This document shows positions 45,347 through 53,118 of a stretch of 64,000 bases of DNA, piece after piece. Each line of letters starts with the position of its first letter. Positions within the stretch are counted from its first letter, which is position 1. Source of the stretch: an uncultured Cohaesibacter sp. (GTDB lineage: Bacteria > Pseudomonadota > Alphaproteobacteria > Rhizobiales > Cohaesibacteraceae); contig NZ_OY762905.1 of assembly GCF_963666525.1 (NCBI RefSeq), positions 3,017,501-3,081,500 of the forward strand, given 5' to 3'. The translations under genes were made by a program, and so were the position numbers. Below the pieces are notes generated by a model. The model saw only the letters and a program-made list of their open reading frames with translations. It was not told the origin of the DNA and made no database searches.

Positions 45347-46584
45347 TGGGCTGCCTCGTTGGTGCTAAGAGTGTCGGCTGGCTGCAGCTTGGCAACCGCC
45401 TTGGAAATGGCATCTGTGCCAGCGGCGATGACCGCCTCGGAGGCGGCAAAGCTGAGGCGAAGGAAGCCCGGCAGGCCATAGGAGGTCCCATCCATCAGCG
45501 CCACATGGGCCTCTTCCAACAGATAGCTGACCAGATCCAGATCGGTTGCGATCAGCTTGCCGTCGGCGGTCTTGCTGTTGAGCAGTGCCCGGATATCCGG
45601 GAAGACATAGAAGGCGGCGTCCGGCGCTGTGCAGCGGATACCGGGGATAGCATTGAGACCATTGACAATTGCCGTGCGGCGCTTGCCATAGATGGCCACC
45701 ATTTCGTCAACACAGGCCTGATCGGCATTGAGCGCGGCGGTTGCTGCGGACTGGGAAAAGGAGCAGGCGCAGGTCGTGCTCTGGCCGAGCAGCTTGACGA
45801 CGGCCTTGACCAGCTCGGGCGGACAGACGGCATAGCCGATGCGCCAGCCGGTCATCGCGTAGGCCTTTGACATGCCGTTGACGATGACACAGCGATCGGC
45901 GATGGCCGGTTCGAGCGCCATCGGGGAGAGGTTCTTCACACCCTCGAATGCGATGTGCTCGTAGATCTCGTCGGTCATCACGGCAACCTGCGGGTGCTTC
46001 TTGAGCACACCGATCAGCGCCATCCACTCCGCGCGGCTGTAGACGGCGCCAGTCGGGTTGGATGGCGAGTTGATGATCAGCCAGCGGGTCTTGCTGGTAA
46101 TCGCTGCCTCGAGCATATCCGGCGTCAGCTTGAAGCCCGTTTCCGGGCCGCAAGCGACGATTTTCGGCTCACCACCGTTAAGAGAAACAATGTCCGGATA
46201 ACTCACCCAGTATGGGGCGGGAATGATCACCTCGTCGCCAGCATCAAGCGTGGCCGAGAAGATGTCGAAGATCAGCTGTTTGGCACCATTGGCCACCACG
46301 ATCTGACTGGCCGGAACGCTGATGTCGTTATCCCGCTTCAGCTTGTCGGCAATCGCCTGCCGCAGGGCAGGAGTGCCTTGCGAGCCCGTATAGTGGGTAT
46401 CGCCGGAGCGCATCGACTGATACGCGGCCGCGATGATGTGGTCGGGCGTGTCGAAGTCCGGTTCGCCCAGACAGAAGTCCAGAATCTCGACGCCCTGAGC
46501 CCGCAGCTCATCCACTTTCTGTTTGGCAGCAATGCTTGCTGAAGGCCGCAGCTTGCGAACTTTTTGCGATATTGTGATCGGCAT
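45343..46584 (-). CDS. PLP-dependent class I aminotransferase (AspC type)
   Basis: A 413-aa fold-type I aminotransferase of the Ib subgroup (aspartate/prephenate aminotransferase type). Conserved parts are LGEPDFDTPDHI, NSPSNPTGAVYS, MTDEIYEHI and the PLP-lysine motif SKAYAMTGWRIGY. The start at MPITIS has GAGG 9 bases upstream; in-frame extensions to 46629 lack one. It is the first gene of the minus-strand operon with RraA and pxpBCA, pointing to catabolism of an amino acid linked to 5-oxoproline or glutamate rather than biosynthesis. Confidence 0.92.
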   Translation of the reverse strand: MPITISQKVRKLRPSASIAAKQKVDELRAQGVEILDFCLGEPDFDTPDHIIAAAYQSMRSGDTHYTGSQGTPALRQAIADKLKRDNDISVPASQIVVANGAKQLIFDIFSATLDAGDEVIIPAPYWVSYPDIVSLNGGEPKIVACGPETGFKLTPDMLEAAITSKTRWLIINSPSNPTGAVYSRAEWMALIGVLKKHPQVAVMTDEIYEHIAFEGVKNLSPMALEPAIADRCVIVNGMSKAYAMTGWRIGYAVCPPELVKAVVKLLGQSTTCACSFSQSAATAALNADQACVDEMVAIYGKRRTAIVNGLNAIPGIRCTAPDAAFYVFPDIRALLNSKTADGKLIATDLDLVSYLLEEAHVALMDGTSYGLPGFLRLSFAASEAVIAAGTDAISKAVAKLQPADTLSTNEAAQ

Positions 46585-46922
46585 GCGAAAAGACCTCATT
46601 GACAATTTTGTCGAAAAGGTAAGCGGCAAGTCTCAGCAAAAAAAGCGAATTAAAATGGATTGAAAGGATCAATTTTAGGAATGCCATGGGCTTTGACTGT
46701 CAAAAAGCCAAAAAACCGAGAATATGGAGATGGTTGCTTGAAACATGCATTCTGTCGTTACTTTTACAGCTATGACATTCAGGCGAATGATTAGTAATTT
46801 TCCCGGTAACTATTCCTTTTTCTCATCAAACTAACCGAAATTTATTCGCTTTCTTTTGTTTGTGAATTTGTCAAAGATGTGGCCAAGCCAAAAATAACAC
46901 CAGCACCTCAGGAGACTTTCCG
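46585..46922. promoter_or_regulatory. Divergent control region with a TTTGAC palindrome
   Basis: AT-rich gap between the aminotransferase operon and the TRAP operon. It contains the 13-base palindrome TTTGAC-T-GTCAAA (46692-46704), flanked by GGC and AAGCC so that it also forms a hairpin. It is a candidate operator for one or both operons. No coding sequence seen. Confidence 0.45.
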
Positions 46923-47885
46923 ATGATTACCCGTAGTTTGGCTCTTATGCTTCTGGCCACTTCTCCCGCACTGGCCGACAACTGGGATCTGCCACTGGCC
47001 TGGCCAGCAGACAACTACATCAGCGTTGGCGCCCAGTCCTTTGCAGATCGCGTCCGTGAAGAAACGGCCGGCCGCGTTGACATCACCCTGCATACCGGTG
47101 GTTCTCTTGGTTTCAAGGGGCCTGAAATGCTCGGCGCTGTTCGCGATGGTCTGGTCCCGATCGGCGACATGCTGATGAACCAGCAGATCGGTGACGAGCC
47201 GATGCTCGGCCTTACCTCGCTGCCTTACTTCCTGTCTTCCTTCGATGAGTTGCAGGCTTTCGAAAAATACTTCCGCGCCGATCTGGAAGAAATTTTTGCC
47301 AAGAACAACCAGAAGCTCCTGTACACCATTCCATGGCCGCAGCAGCAGATCTGGACCAAGAGCGAAGTAACCGATCTTGCCTCCATCAAGGGCATGAAGA
47401 TCCGCTCCTATGACCGCTCTTCGACCGACGTGTTCGCTTCCGCCGACATGACCCCGGTTCAGCTGCCTTGGGGTGAGGTCATTCCTTCTCTTGCTGCCGG
47501 TACCATCAACGCCGTTGCAACCTCTTCTCCGTCTGCCGTTGACGGCTCCTTCTGGGAATTCCTCGGTTTCGGCTATCCGACCCGCCAGACCTGGAACATG
47601 AACGCCATGACGGTCAACCTCGACAGCTGGAATGCTCTGAGCGAGGAAGACCAGAAAGCCCTCAGCACCATTGCCGCGGACATGCAGCCGGCTCTGTGGC
47701 AGTCTGCCCAGGACGAAGACACCAAGAACATGAAAGTCCTCGCAGAGCATGGCATGACCCTTGCCCCGATCTCTGACGAACTGCGCGCCATCCTGACCGA
47801 ACGCGCCGAGCCGCTGCGCGCAGCTGCCATTGAGAAAATGGGCGAAAAAGCCAAGGCCGTCGTAGACGGTTTCAAAGCCAAATAA
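46923..47885 (+). CDS. TRAP transporter substrate-binding protein, DctP family (second system)
   Basis: A 320-aa binding protein with a signal peptide ending about ALA (residue 18), followed by DNWDLPLAWPADNYIS. The carboxylate-binding arginine lies in KGMKIRSYDR. It heads a DctP-DctQ-DctM operon facing the aminotransferase/5-oxoprolinase operon, so an amino acid derivative is a reasonable ligand guess. A stable hairpin follows the stop. Confidence 0.92.
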   Translation: MITRSLALMLLATSPALADNWDLPLAWPADNYISVGAQSFADRVREETAGRVDITLHTGGSLGFKGPEMLGAVRDGLVPIGDMLMNQQIGDEPMLGLTSLPYFLSSFDELQAFEKYFRADLEEIFAKNNQKLLYTIPWPQQQIWTKSEVTDLASIKGMKIRSYDRSSTDVFASADMTPVQLPWGEVIPSLAAGTINAVATSSPSAVDGSFWEFLGFGYPTRQTWNMNAMTVNLDSWNALSEEDQKALSTIAADMQPALWQSAQDEDTKNMKVLAEHGMTLAPISDELRAILTERAEPLRAAAIEKMGEKAKAVVDGFKAK

Positions 47886-47913
47886 GCTGACAAAGCACGT
47901 CAAACCAGCCAAT

Positions 47914-47949
47914 GTTGAGGCGAATGCCCCCGGGGTTGTTCGCCTCAAC
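47914..47949 (+). promoter_or_regulatory. Hairpin between dctP and dctQ of the second TRAP operon
   Basis: GTTGAGGCGAA (47914-47924) pairs perfectly with TTCGCCTCAAC (47939-47949), an 11-bp stem followed by CCCTTATT. It is placed like the hairpins after other binding-protein genes here and probably protects the dctP transcript or reduces read-through. Confidence 0.7.
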
Positions 47950-47983
47950 CCTTATTGAAACACTCTCACTTCGGGAGTCCAGA

Positions 47984-48502
47984 TTGAAAATCTTGCGAGC
48001 CATTGATCGCCTCTCCATGGGGCTTTCGCTTCTGTCGGGCATTGCGCTTGGGTGCATGGCCCTGCTGATCGTCGCCGAAATCTTCCTGAGAAAATTTGCC
48101 GGCATCAGTCTGCACTATGTCTGGGAAGTCAGCGTCTTTGCGCATATGGCAGCTGTCTTTCTTGGGGCGGGATGGACCTTGCGCACCGGTGGCCACATTC
48201 GCGTGACCCTGCTATTGACCAAGCTGCCACGTCTGGGGGAATGGGTTGCCACCCTGTTTGGCCTCGCCATCTCCGGCTTCATGAGCAGCGCTCTTATCAA
48301 ACTGGCATGGACCTACTTTGCCAGCGGTCGGACAAGCGGATCGGTGACCGACACGCCACTGGCCATTCCAGCCACGATCATTGCCTTCGGGGCCTCCATG
48401 ATGACGCTGCAGATCCTGCTGCGCGCCGTGCGTCTGGCCATTGGCGAAGCGCCGGATCTTGATACGACGGGCGAAGACGCCCCGGCCCCGATAATGGATT
48501 GA
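47984..48502 (+). CDS. TRAP transporter small permease, DctQ family (second)
   Basis: A 172-aa protein with four membrane helices. I place the start at TTG 47984 because GGGAG lies 6 bases upstream and the protein then begins like other DctQ proteins. The in-frame ATG 47912 would put the N-terminus inside the hairpin and is disfavoured. Confidence 0.85.
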   Translation: MKILRAIDRLSMGLSLLSGIALGCMALLIVAEIFLRKFAGISLHYVWEVSVFAHMAAVFLGAGWTLRTGGHIRVTLLLTKLPRLGEWVATLFGLAISGFMSSALIKLAWTYFASGRTSGSVTDTPLAIPATIIAFGASMMTLQILLRAVRLAIGEAPDLDTTGEDAPAPIMD

Positions 48503-48509
48503 TGTAGAC

Positions 48510-49820
48510 ATGACCGCTTCTGTTGTACTTCCTCTTGTTCTGCTCGTCGTCATTCTGGGGTCTGGTGTTTGGATTGGCCTTGGTCTGGCCGGTATCGGCC
48601 TGATCAGTCTCGATATTTTCCGCTCGATCCCGCTCGACAAACTTTTTGCCCAATCCATCTGGAACGGCCTGTCTTCGGCGGAGCTGCTCGCCCTGCCTCT
48701 GTTCATCCTGATGGCCGAGCTGATCTATCGCTCGAAATTCATCGATGGCGTGTTTGGCGCCCTGGAGCCGTGGCTGCGCAATCTGCCTGGCGGCCTCCTG
48801 CACACCAACATCATCGGCTGCGCATTGTTTGCGCTGATTTCCGGTTCTTCGGCTGCAACCACCAGCTCCATCGGGCGCATCACGATCAACGAACTGCGCA
48901 ACCGCGGCTACAATGAGCGGATCACCATCGGCACCTTGGCTGGCGCCGGTACGCTGGGCTTTCTCATTCCGCCCTCGATTGTCATGATCATCTACGGTGT
49001 GCTCTCGCGCACTTCGGTGCTCAAGCTGTTTGCTGCGGGCATCATTCCGGGACTGTTTCTCTGTGTCGCCTTCATGTCCTATGTGGCGATTGTCACCTGG
49101 ATGAAACCGGACATGGTCGGCAAGACCGAGCCCATGAGCAAGCCTGATCTATGGCGCGCGCGTTTCAAGCAGTTGCCGCTGCTGCTGCCGTTCCTTCTGC
49201 TCATCATGGCTGTGCTCGGCTCCATGTATGGCGGGCTGGCAAGCCCCACCGAAGCCGCAGCCTTTGCCGTGGTCGCCACCATCGCCATCATGGCCTTCGA
49301 AGGATCGCTGACCCTGCCCAACCTCAAGGATGCCGCCATTGGCACCTCCCGTACGGTCTCGATGTTGGGGTTGATCGTGGCTGCCGCTTCCTTCCTGTCG
49401 GTTGCCATGGGCTTCCTTGCCATTCCAACAACCATTTCCAAGATCGTGACCGAAATGCAGCTGTCACCGCTTGGTCTGATCCTGTTGTTGATCGTCATCT
49501 ACATGATTCTCGGCACTTTCCTTGAAGGCATGTCGATGATCGTGATGACGATTCCCATCGTGTTGCCACTGGTACAGTCCGCGGGCTATGACAAGGTCTG
49601 GTTCGGCATCTTTCTGGTCATCATGGTGGAACTGGCCCAGATCTCTCCACCAGTCGGGATGAACCTGTTTGTGCTGCAGGGCTTGACGAAAAGGCCGCTG
49701 GGCGAAGTGGTTCGGGCGGCCATGCCCTTCTTCCTGATCATGATGGCCTTCGTCATTCTGCTCGCGATCTTCCCGCAGATCGTCAGCTTCCTGCCTGACA
49801 TGGTGATGGTCGCAAGCTGA
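48510..49820 (+). CDS. TRAP transporter large permease, DctM family (second)
   Basis: A 436-aa channel subunit with about 12 hydrophobic segments and DctM signatures PLFILMAELI, ISGSSAATTSSIG and AQISPPVGMNLF. It ends the operon; a symmetric terminator follows. Confidence 0.93.
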   Translation: MTASVVLPLVLLVVILGSGVWIGLGLAGIGLISLDIFRSIPLDKLFAQSIWNGLSSAELLALPLFILMAELIYRSKFIDGVFGALEPWLRNLPGGLLHTNIIGCALFALISGSSAATTSSIGRITINELRNRGYNERITIGTLAGAGTLGFLIPPSIVMIIYGVLSRTSVLKLFAAGIIPGLFLCVAFMSYVAIVTWMKPDMVGKTEPMSKPDLWRARFKQLPLLLPFLLLIMAVLGSMYGGLASPTEAAAFAVVATIAIMAFEGSLTLPNLKDAAIGTSRTVSMLGLIVAAASFLSVAMGFLAIPTTISKIVTEMQLSPLGLILLLIVIYMILGTFLEGMSMIVMTIPIVLPLVQSAGYDKVWFGIFLVIMVELAQISPPVGMNLFVLQGLTKRPLGEVVRAAMPFFLIMMAFVILLAIFPQIVSFLPDMVMVAS

Positions 49821-49871
49821 TCACGATCTGGTTGCAGGCGTCCCGCCAGTCAGATGCATGAAGACAAAAGA

Positions 49872-49905
49872 GAGGGCGAACCGGCCATCCGGTTCGCCCT
49901 CTTAG
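49872..49905. terminator. Bidirectional terminator between dctM and lysR
   Basis: A 14-bp perfect stem, AGAGGGCGAACCGG (49872-49885) and CCGGTTCGCCCTCT (49890-49903), with a CCAT loop. Plus-strand T tract is short (TT), while the minus strand reads CTTTTGTC beyond, so it serves the two convergent genes. Confidence 0.8.
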
Positions 49906-49929
49906 CGTGAGAACAGACTGAAAGCGTTT

Positions 49930-50841
49930 TCACGCAGTGGCGCCGTAGATCGGGGAAACCGAGAAATCGCAATAGGTCTTGGCCAGCTCGACAACCCTCT
50001 GCTTGAATTGCGACAGCCGGTCATGGCGATAGAGCAGGGCATAGCGGACATGGGGCATGTTGGAGCGCATCGGCAAGCGCTTGAGGTGGCCGGTCTCCAG
50101 AAGCGATGAGACTGCCGCGATGGGCAGATAGCTGACGCCAAGCCCGGACATGGCAAAACCGATCTGGGCCAGCAGGCTCTCGCAATTGATGGTCTTGGAT
50201 GGCGTGATGCCCTGACTGGAAAGCCAGCGGCCATAGACCAGCCCCGTGCCGGACTTGTTGCCTTGCACCAGCATGGTGAAATTGGCGAGATCCGAGAGGC
50301 TCAGCGTTTCATTTGATGTGTGTACGTCCGGCGAGCACATCCAGGCATTTTCCACCAGCCCCAGCGGCACGGAGACACAGCGGGAGTCGTTGAAGACATC
50401 GGGGATGACGATAAGGTCAATCGTATCCTCCATCAGGCGGTCGAACAGTGCCGCGCTCGATTCCACCATCGGCTCGATGTTGATTCCCGAATACTCGGCC
50501 TTGATGCTCTTGACCAGATTGGGCAGCCAGGTCATCGCGGTGAGTTCAGTCACCCCCAGTCGGAATTGTCTGATGAGTACATCCTGCGAGCTGATCCGTT
50601 CGATAAAGGTATCCCGGTCTTCCAGCAGCGTCTTGGCATAGTCGAGTGCCTCCGCCCCTTTCTCCGTGAGGCGGGCAGAGCGCTTGCTGCGGTCGAAAAT
50701 CTCCACGTCGAACAGCAGTTCGAAGTCCTGCACCCGCTTGGAAATGGCAGATTGCGTCGTGTTGAGCTTTTCTGCCGCGGAGGCGAAGCTTCCCAGTTCG
50801 GCGATCCAGTAGATAGCCTCAAGCTGCTTGAATGTAATCAC
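49930..50841 (-). CDS. LysR-family transcriptional regulator (second)
   Basis: A LysR protein of 303 aa from GTG 50841, where the helix-turn-helix begins (ITFKQLEAIYWIAELGSFASAA), the usual family length. An ATG at 50925 would give 331 aa but has no ribosome site and adds a cysteine-rich, unaligned leader. It converges on the TRAP operon and is a candidate regulator of that operon or of the facing aminotransferase operon. The effector is unknown. Confidence 0.9.
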   Translation of the reverse strand: MITFKQLEAIYWIAELGSFASAAEKLNTTQSAISKRVQDFELLFDVEIFDRSKRSARLTEKGAEALDYAKTLLEDRDTFIERISSQDVLIRQFRLGVTELTAMTWLPNLVKSIKAEYSGINIEPMVESSAALFDRLMEDTIDLIVIPDVFNDSRCVSVPLGLVENAWMCSPDVHTSNETLSLSDLANFTMLVQGNKSGTGLVYGRWLSSQGITPSKTINCESLLAQIGFAMSGLGVSYLPIAAVSSLLETGHLKRLPMRSNMPHVRYALLYRHDRLSQFKQRVVELAKTYCDFSVSPIYGATA

Positions 50842-51226
50842 AGGCGCCCCGCCGTCCGTTCCGCTTCTTCTGTTTGCGCAGGCTTTTGCGCAAGAAGTGA
50901 ATAATAATTCGATGGTTTCAGACATATTACATCAATTACTGATGAGAAAAAGAGATTAATTTCGATTTACAAATATCTCCTTAGGGAATGATATGCGCTG
51001 AAACAGGCAGTTCACAGGCCAAACTCCGGCATGCAATTGCTGATAGCAGCAGGCCAGGAGATGATTGCGTACTAAACTCTTGAACTATCGAGGTCTGCAG
51101 GTTTGAAAGACGCCTTGCACGGTCGGGCAATGATTGGTGGTTCAACACATGCGAGTGTCGTCGAAAAGAGCCAGCCTTTCGGCGCCCGATGGCGGTGTTC
51201 TGGTGGTTTCGGGGCGAAAAGGCGGT
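50842..51226. other. Intergenic region upstream of lysR, downstream of the ROK gene
   Basis: No gene seen. CATCA-ATTAC-TGATG (50930-50944), a short inverted repeat, lies just upstream of the lysR gene and could be an autoregulatory site; this rests on pattern only. Confidence 0.35.
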
Positions 51227-52435
51227 TCAGGTGTGGTTGAACAGCATGTTCTGGTCAAGCAGATAGCGGATGAACAGTGGCAGGCTGGCGCCACCCAGTG
51301 CCCGGGCCGGACTGCCAAGCGTGCCTTCCAGCACCACCGGCAGCTCGATGCCCTGCCAGTTGCGCTGGCTGATGGCGTCGCGAATCTTTTCCACCAATGC
51401 ATCCCGGACGCTGGCTGGCATGGTTCCGTCGACTATGGCTACCTCGAAGTCGATGATGGCTGTCGCCGAAGCGATTGCGAGGGCAATATAATGCGCAGCT
51501 CTGTCGAGCCACTCCTCAAGGATGGCGCCAAGGTTGGTCCAGTCAAAGGACTGCTGCTGCAACAGGGTAGGGTCCAGTCCCTTTTCCTTCAGCATAGCCT
51601 CGAGAAAATAGAGCGAAGCAAAATCGATCAGCTGTTTGTCTTCGCCGTCGGGGCCGGGCATCGGCATCGAGGCAAGAGCCCCGGCATTGCGGGTGCGGCC
51701 TGAATAGATGGAGTTGTTGAGCGCCACCCCACCGCCCACGAAGGTGCCCACAAAGATATAGAGGGAATCGCTGAAGGCCATGCCGCGCCCGAAAGCGACT
51801 TCGGCTGAACAGGCTGCCGTGCAGTCATTCTGGGTGTAGGCGTTGAGGCCTGTGGCGCTTTCCAGCTCCTGGGCGATATCGAAAGTCTTCCAGACGTCCA
51901 TTGTGCCGGCGGCGACACCCACCTTGTCTTCCCAGCTCCAGAGCTGGAATGGCAGGGCGATGCCGATTCCGGCGATCTTGTCCTGCTGGTCCGCGCCGAT
52001 CTGCAGGCTCATGTCGCGCACCCCTTGCGTGGCGAAGGCCTTGACGAGATCTGGCATCGGGTAGGAATAGGTGATGCGGGCGGAGGCCCGTGTTTCCCCT
52101 GCAAAGTCGATCAGAATGAGATCGGCGCTGCGTCGTCCGACCTTTAGGCCGAAAGAAAAGACACCGTCCGGATTGAGCCGCATGGGAACCGAAGGCTGGC
52201 CAACCCGCCCGCGAATGGGTTCCCCGCGCAGCAACAGACCATCCTTTTCCAACTCGCCGATAATCACCGATACTGCCTGGGCCGAAAGGCCGGAACGGCG
52301 GGTGATTTCCGATTTTGCCAGAGCTCCGTGACGCTGGATGAGGGACAACACCAGACGCTCGTTGTAGGCGCGGACTTTCTTCTGGTTGAAGCCGATGGAA
52401 GCGTCCTTGTCCGAGCGCTCTTTCTGCTTGACCAT
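51227..52435 (-). CDS. ROK-family transcriptional repressor
   Basis: A 402-aa protein of the NagC/Mlc/XylR type: an N-terminal winged helix (SEITRRSGLSAQAVSVIIGEL) and a C-terminal ROK sugar-kinase-like domain. The ROK zinc motif is not clearly kept. The start MVKQKE is preferred, with AAAGGA 9 bases upstream; longer in-frame starts exist to 52477. It diverges from the fructose PTS operon with a 680-base gap containing a palindrome, and so may replace the LacI-type FruR usually found with such operons. Confidence 0.9.
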   Translation of the reverse strand: MVKQKERSDKDASIGFNQKKVRAYNERLVLSLIQRHGALAKSEITRRSGLSAQAVSVIIGELEKDGLLLRGEPIRGRVGQPSVPMRLNPDGVFSFGLKVGRRSADLILIDFAGETRASARITYSYPMPDLVKAFATQGVRDMSLQIGADQQDKIAGIGIALPFQLWSWEDKVGVAAGTMDVWKTFDIAQELESATGLNAYTQNDCTAACSAEVAFGRGMAFSDSLYIFVGTFVGGGVALNNSIYSGRTRNAGALASMPMPGPDGEDKQLIDFASLYFLEAMLKEKGLDPTLLQQQSFDWTNLGAILEEWLDRAAHYIALAIASATAIIDFEVAIVDGTMPASVRDALVEKIRDAISQRNWQGIELPVVLEGTLGSPARALGGASLPLFIRYLLDQNMLFNHT

Positions 52436-52940
52436 TAACCGCATCCTTTCGACGTCGTCACGTTGGCTCGGCAGCAAAGGCTGCGCAATGGGTGCCCAAG
52501 GGGGCAGGCATCGGGCGGGGGAAGGGCAAGGCCATGGGGCCGGCGAACACCATGGCCAGAGGCATGACCATTGAGGCGGGGCGGCTGTTCAGACCGCTGC
52601 CCACCGGATCTTGTCGGGCCGGGAATGGCTTGCGTATTTCCTCCTGACCTGCCGTTCTGGCAGGCTGACTTTCGTCTCCGACTCTATGGCTGTAGCGATT
52701 GCTGGGGCCATGAACCAGATCAAAAACTCACAGTAATTGAATTAATCGCCTTTATTCGGGTAAATTCAACAGAAAAATTGCGAATTCTCCAGCGTGTTTG
52801 GCGCCGGTAGACCGGCAATTCTGTGTCTCTGCCAAAATTTGCAGTAATTTCTGGCGCTTAATTAATGCATCAAATAGAAGTAATGATCCTGAAAATATAG
52901 AAAATTTGTCGCTTTTGTCGGGAAACGGCAGTCTTCTATC

Positions 52941-52961
52941 CGCAAATTTACCGAATTTGCG
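52941..52961. promoter_or_regulatory. 21-base palindrome, candidate operator of the fru operon
   Basis: CGCAAATT-TACCG-AATTTGCG, perfect 8-base arms around 5 bases, ending 8 bases upstream of the -35 element. It is a candidate site for the adjacent ROK regulator. Its place upstream of the promoter would also fit activation or looping. Confidence 0.6.
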
Positions 52962-52969
52962 TCACATAA

Positions 52970-52998
52970 TTGACGTGAATCAAATATTTTTCTTTAAT
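52970..52998 (+). promoter_or_regulatory. Sigma-70-like promoter of the fru operon
   Basis: TTGACG (52970-52975), a 17-base spacer, and TTTAAT (52993-52998). A start near 53005 would give a 5' leader of about 115 bases before the fruB start codon. Confidence 0.65.
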
Positions 52999-53118
52999 AA
53001 ATCACTTTAATGGAGTTATTATCTCTCAAGATTAGCGGATTTGACGATCCGGGCCCTGATGAAACGCATAAGCAGGAGCGTTCAAACGCTGATCGGGGTG
53101 GAGAATTCGGAGGAAACA

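Larger units (their letters stand above)
52436..53118. other. Long divergent control region, ROK gene to fructose PTS
   Basis: About 680 bases. The half next to the ROK gene is GC-rich with no recognised gene. The half next to the PTS is AT-rich, with repeated AATTTGC/GCAAATT elements (for example near 52834), the palindrome at 52941 and a sigma-70-like promoter at 52970. Confidence 0.55.
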
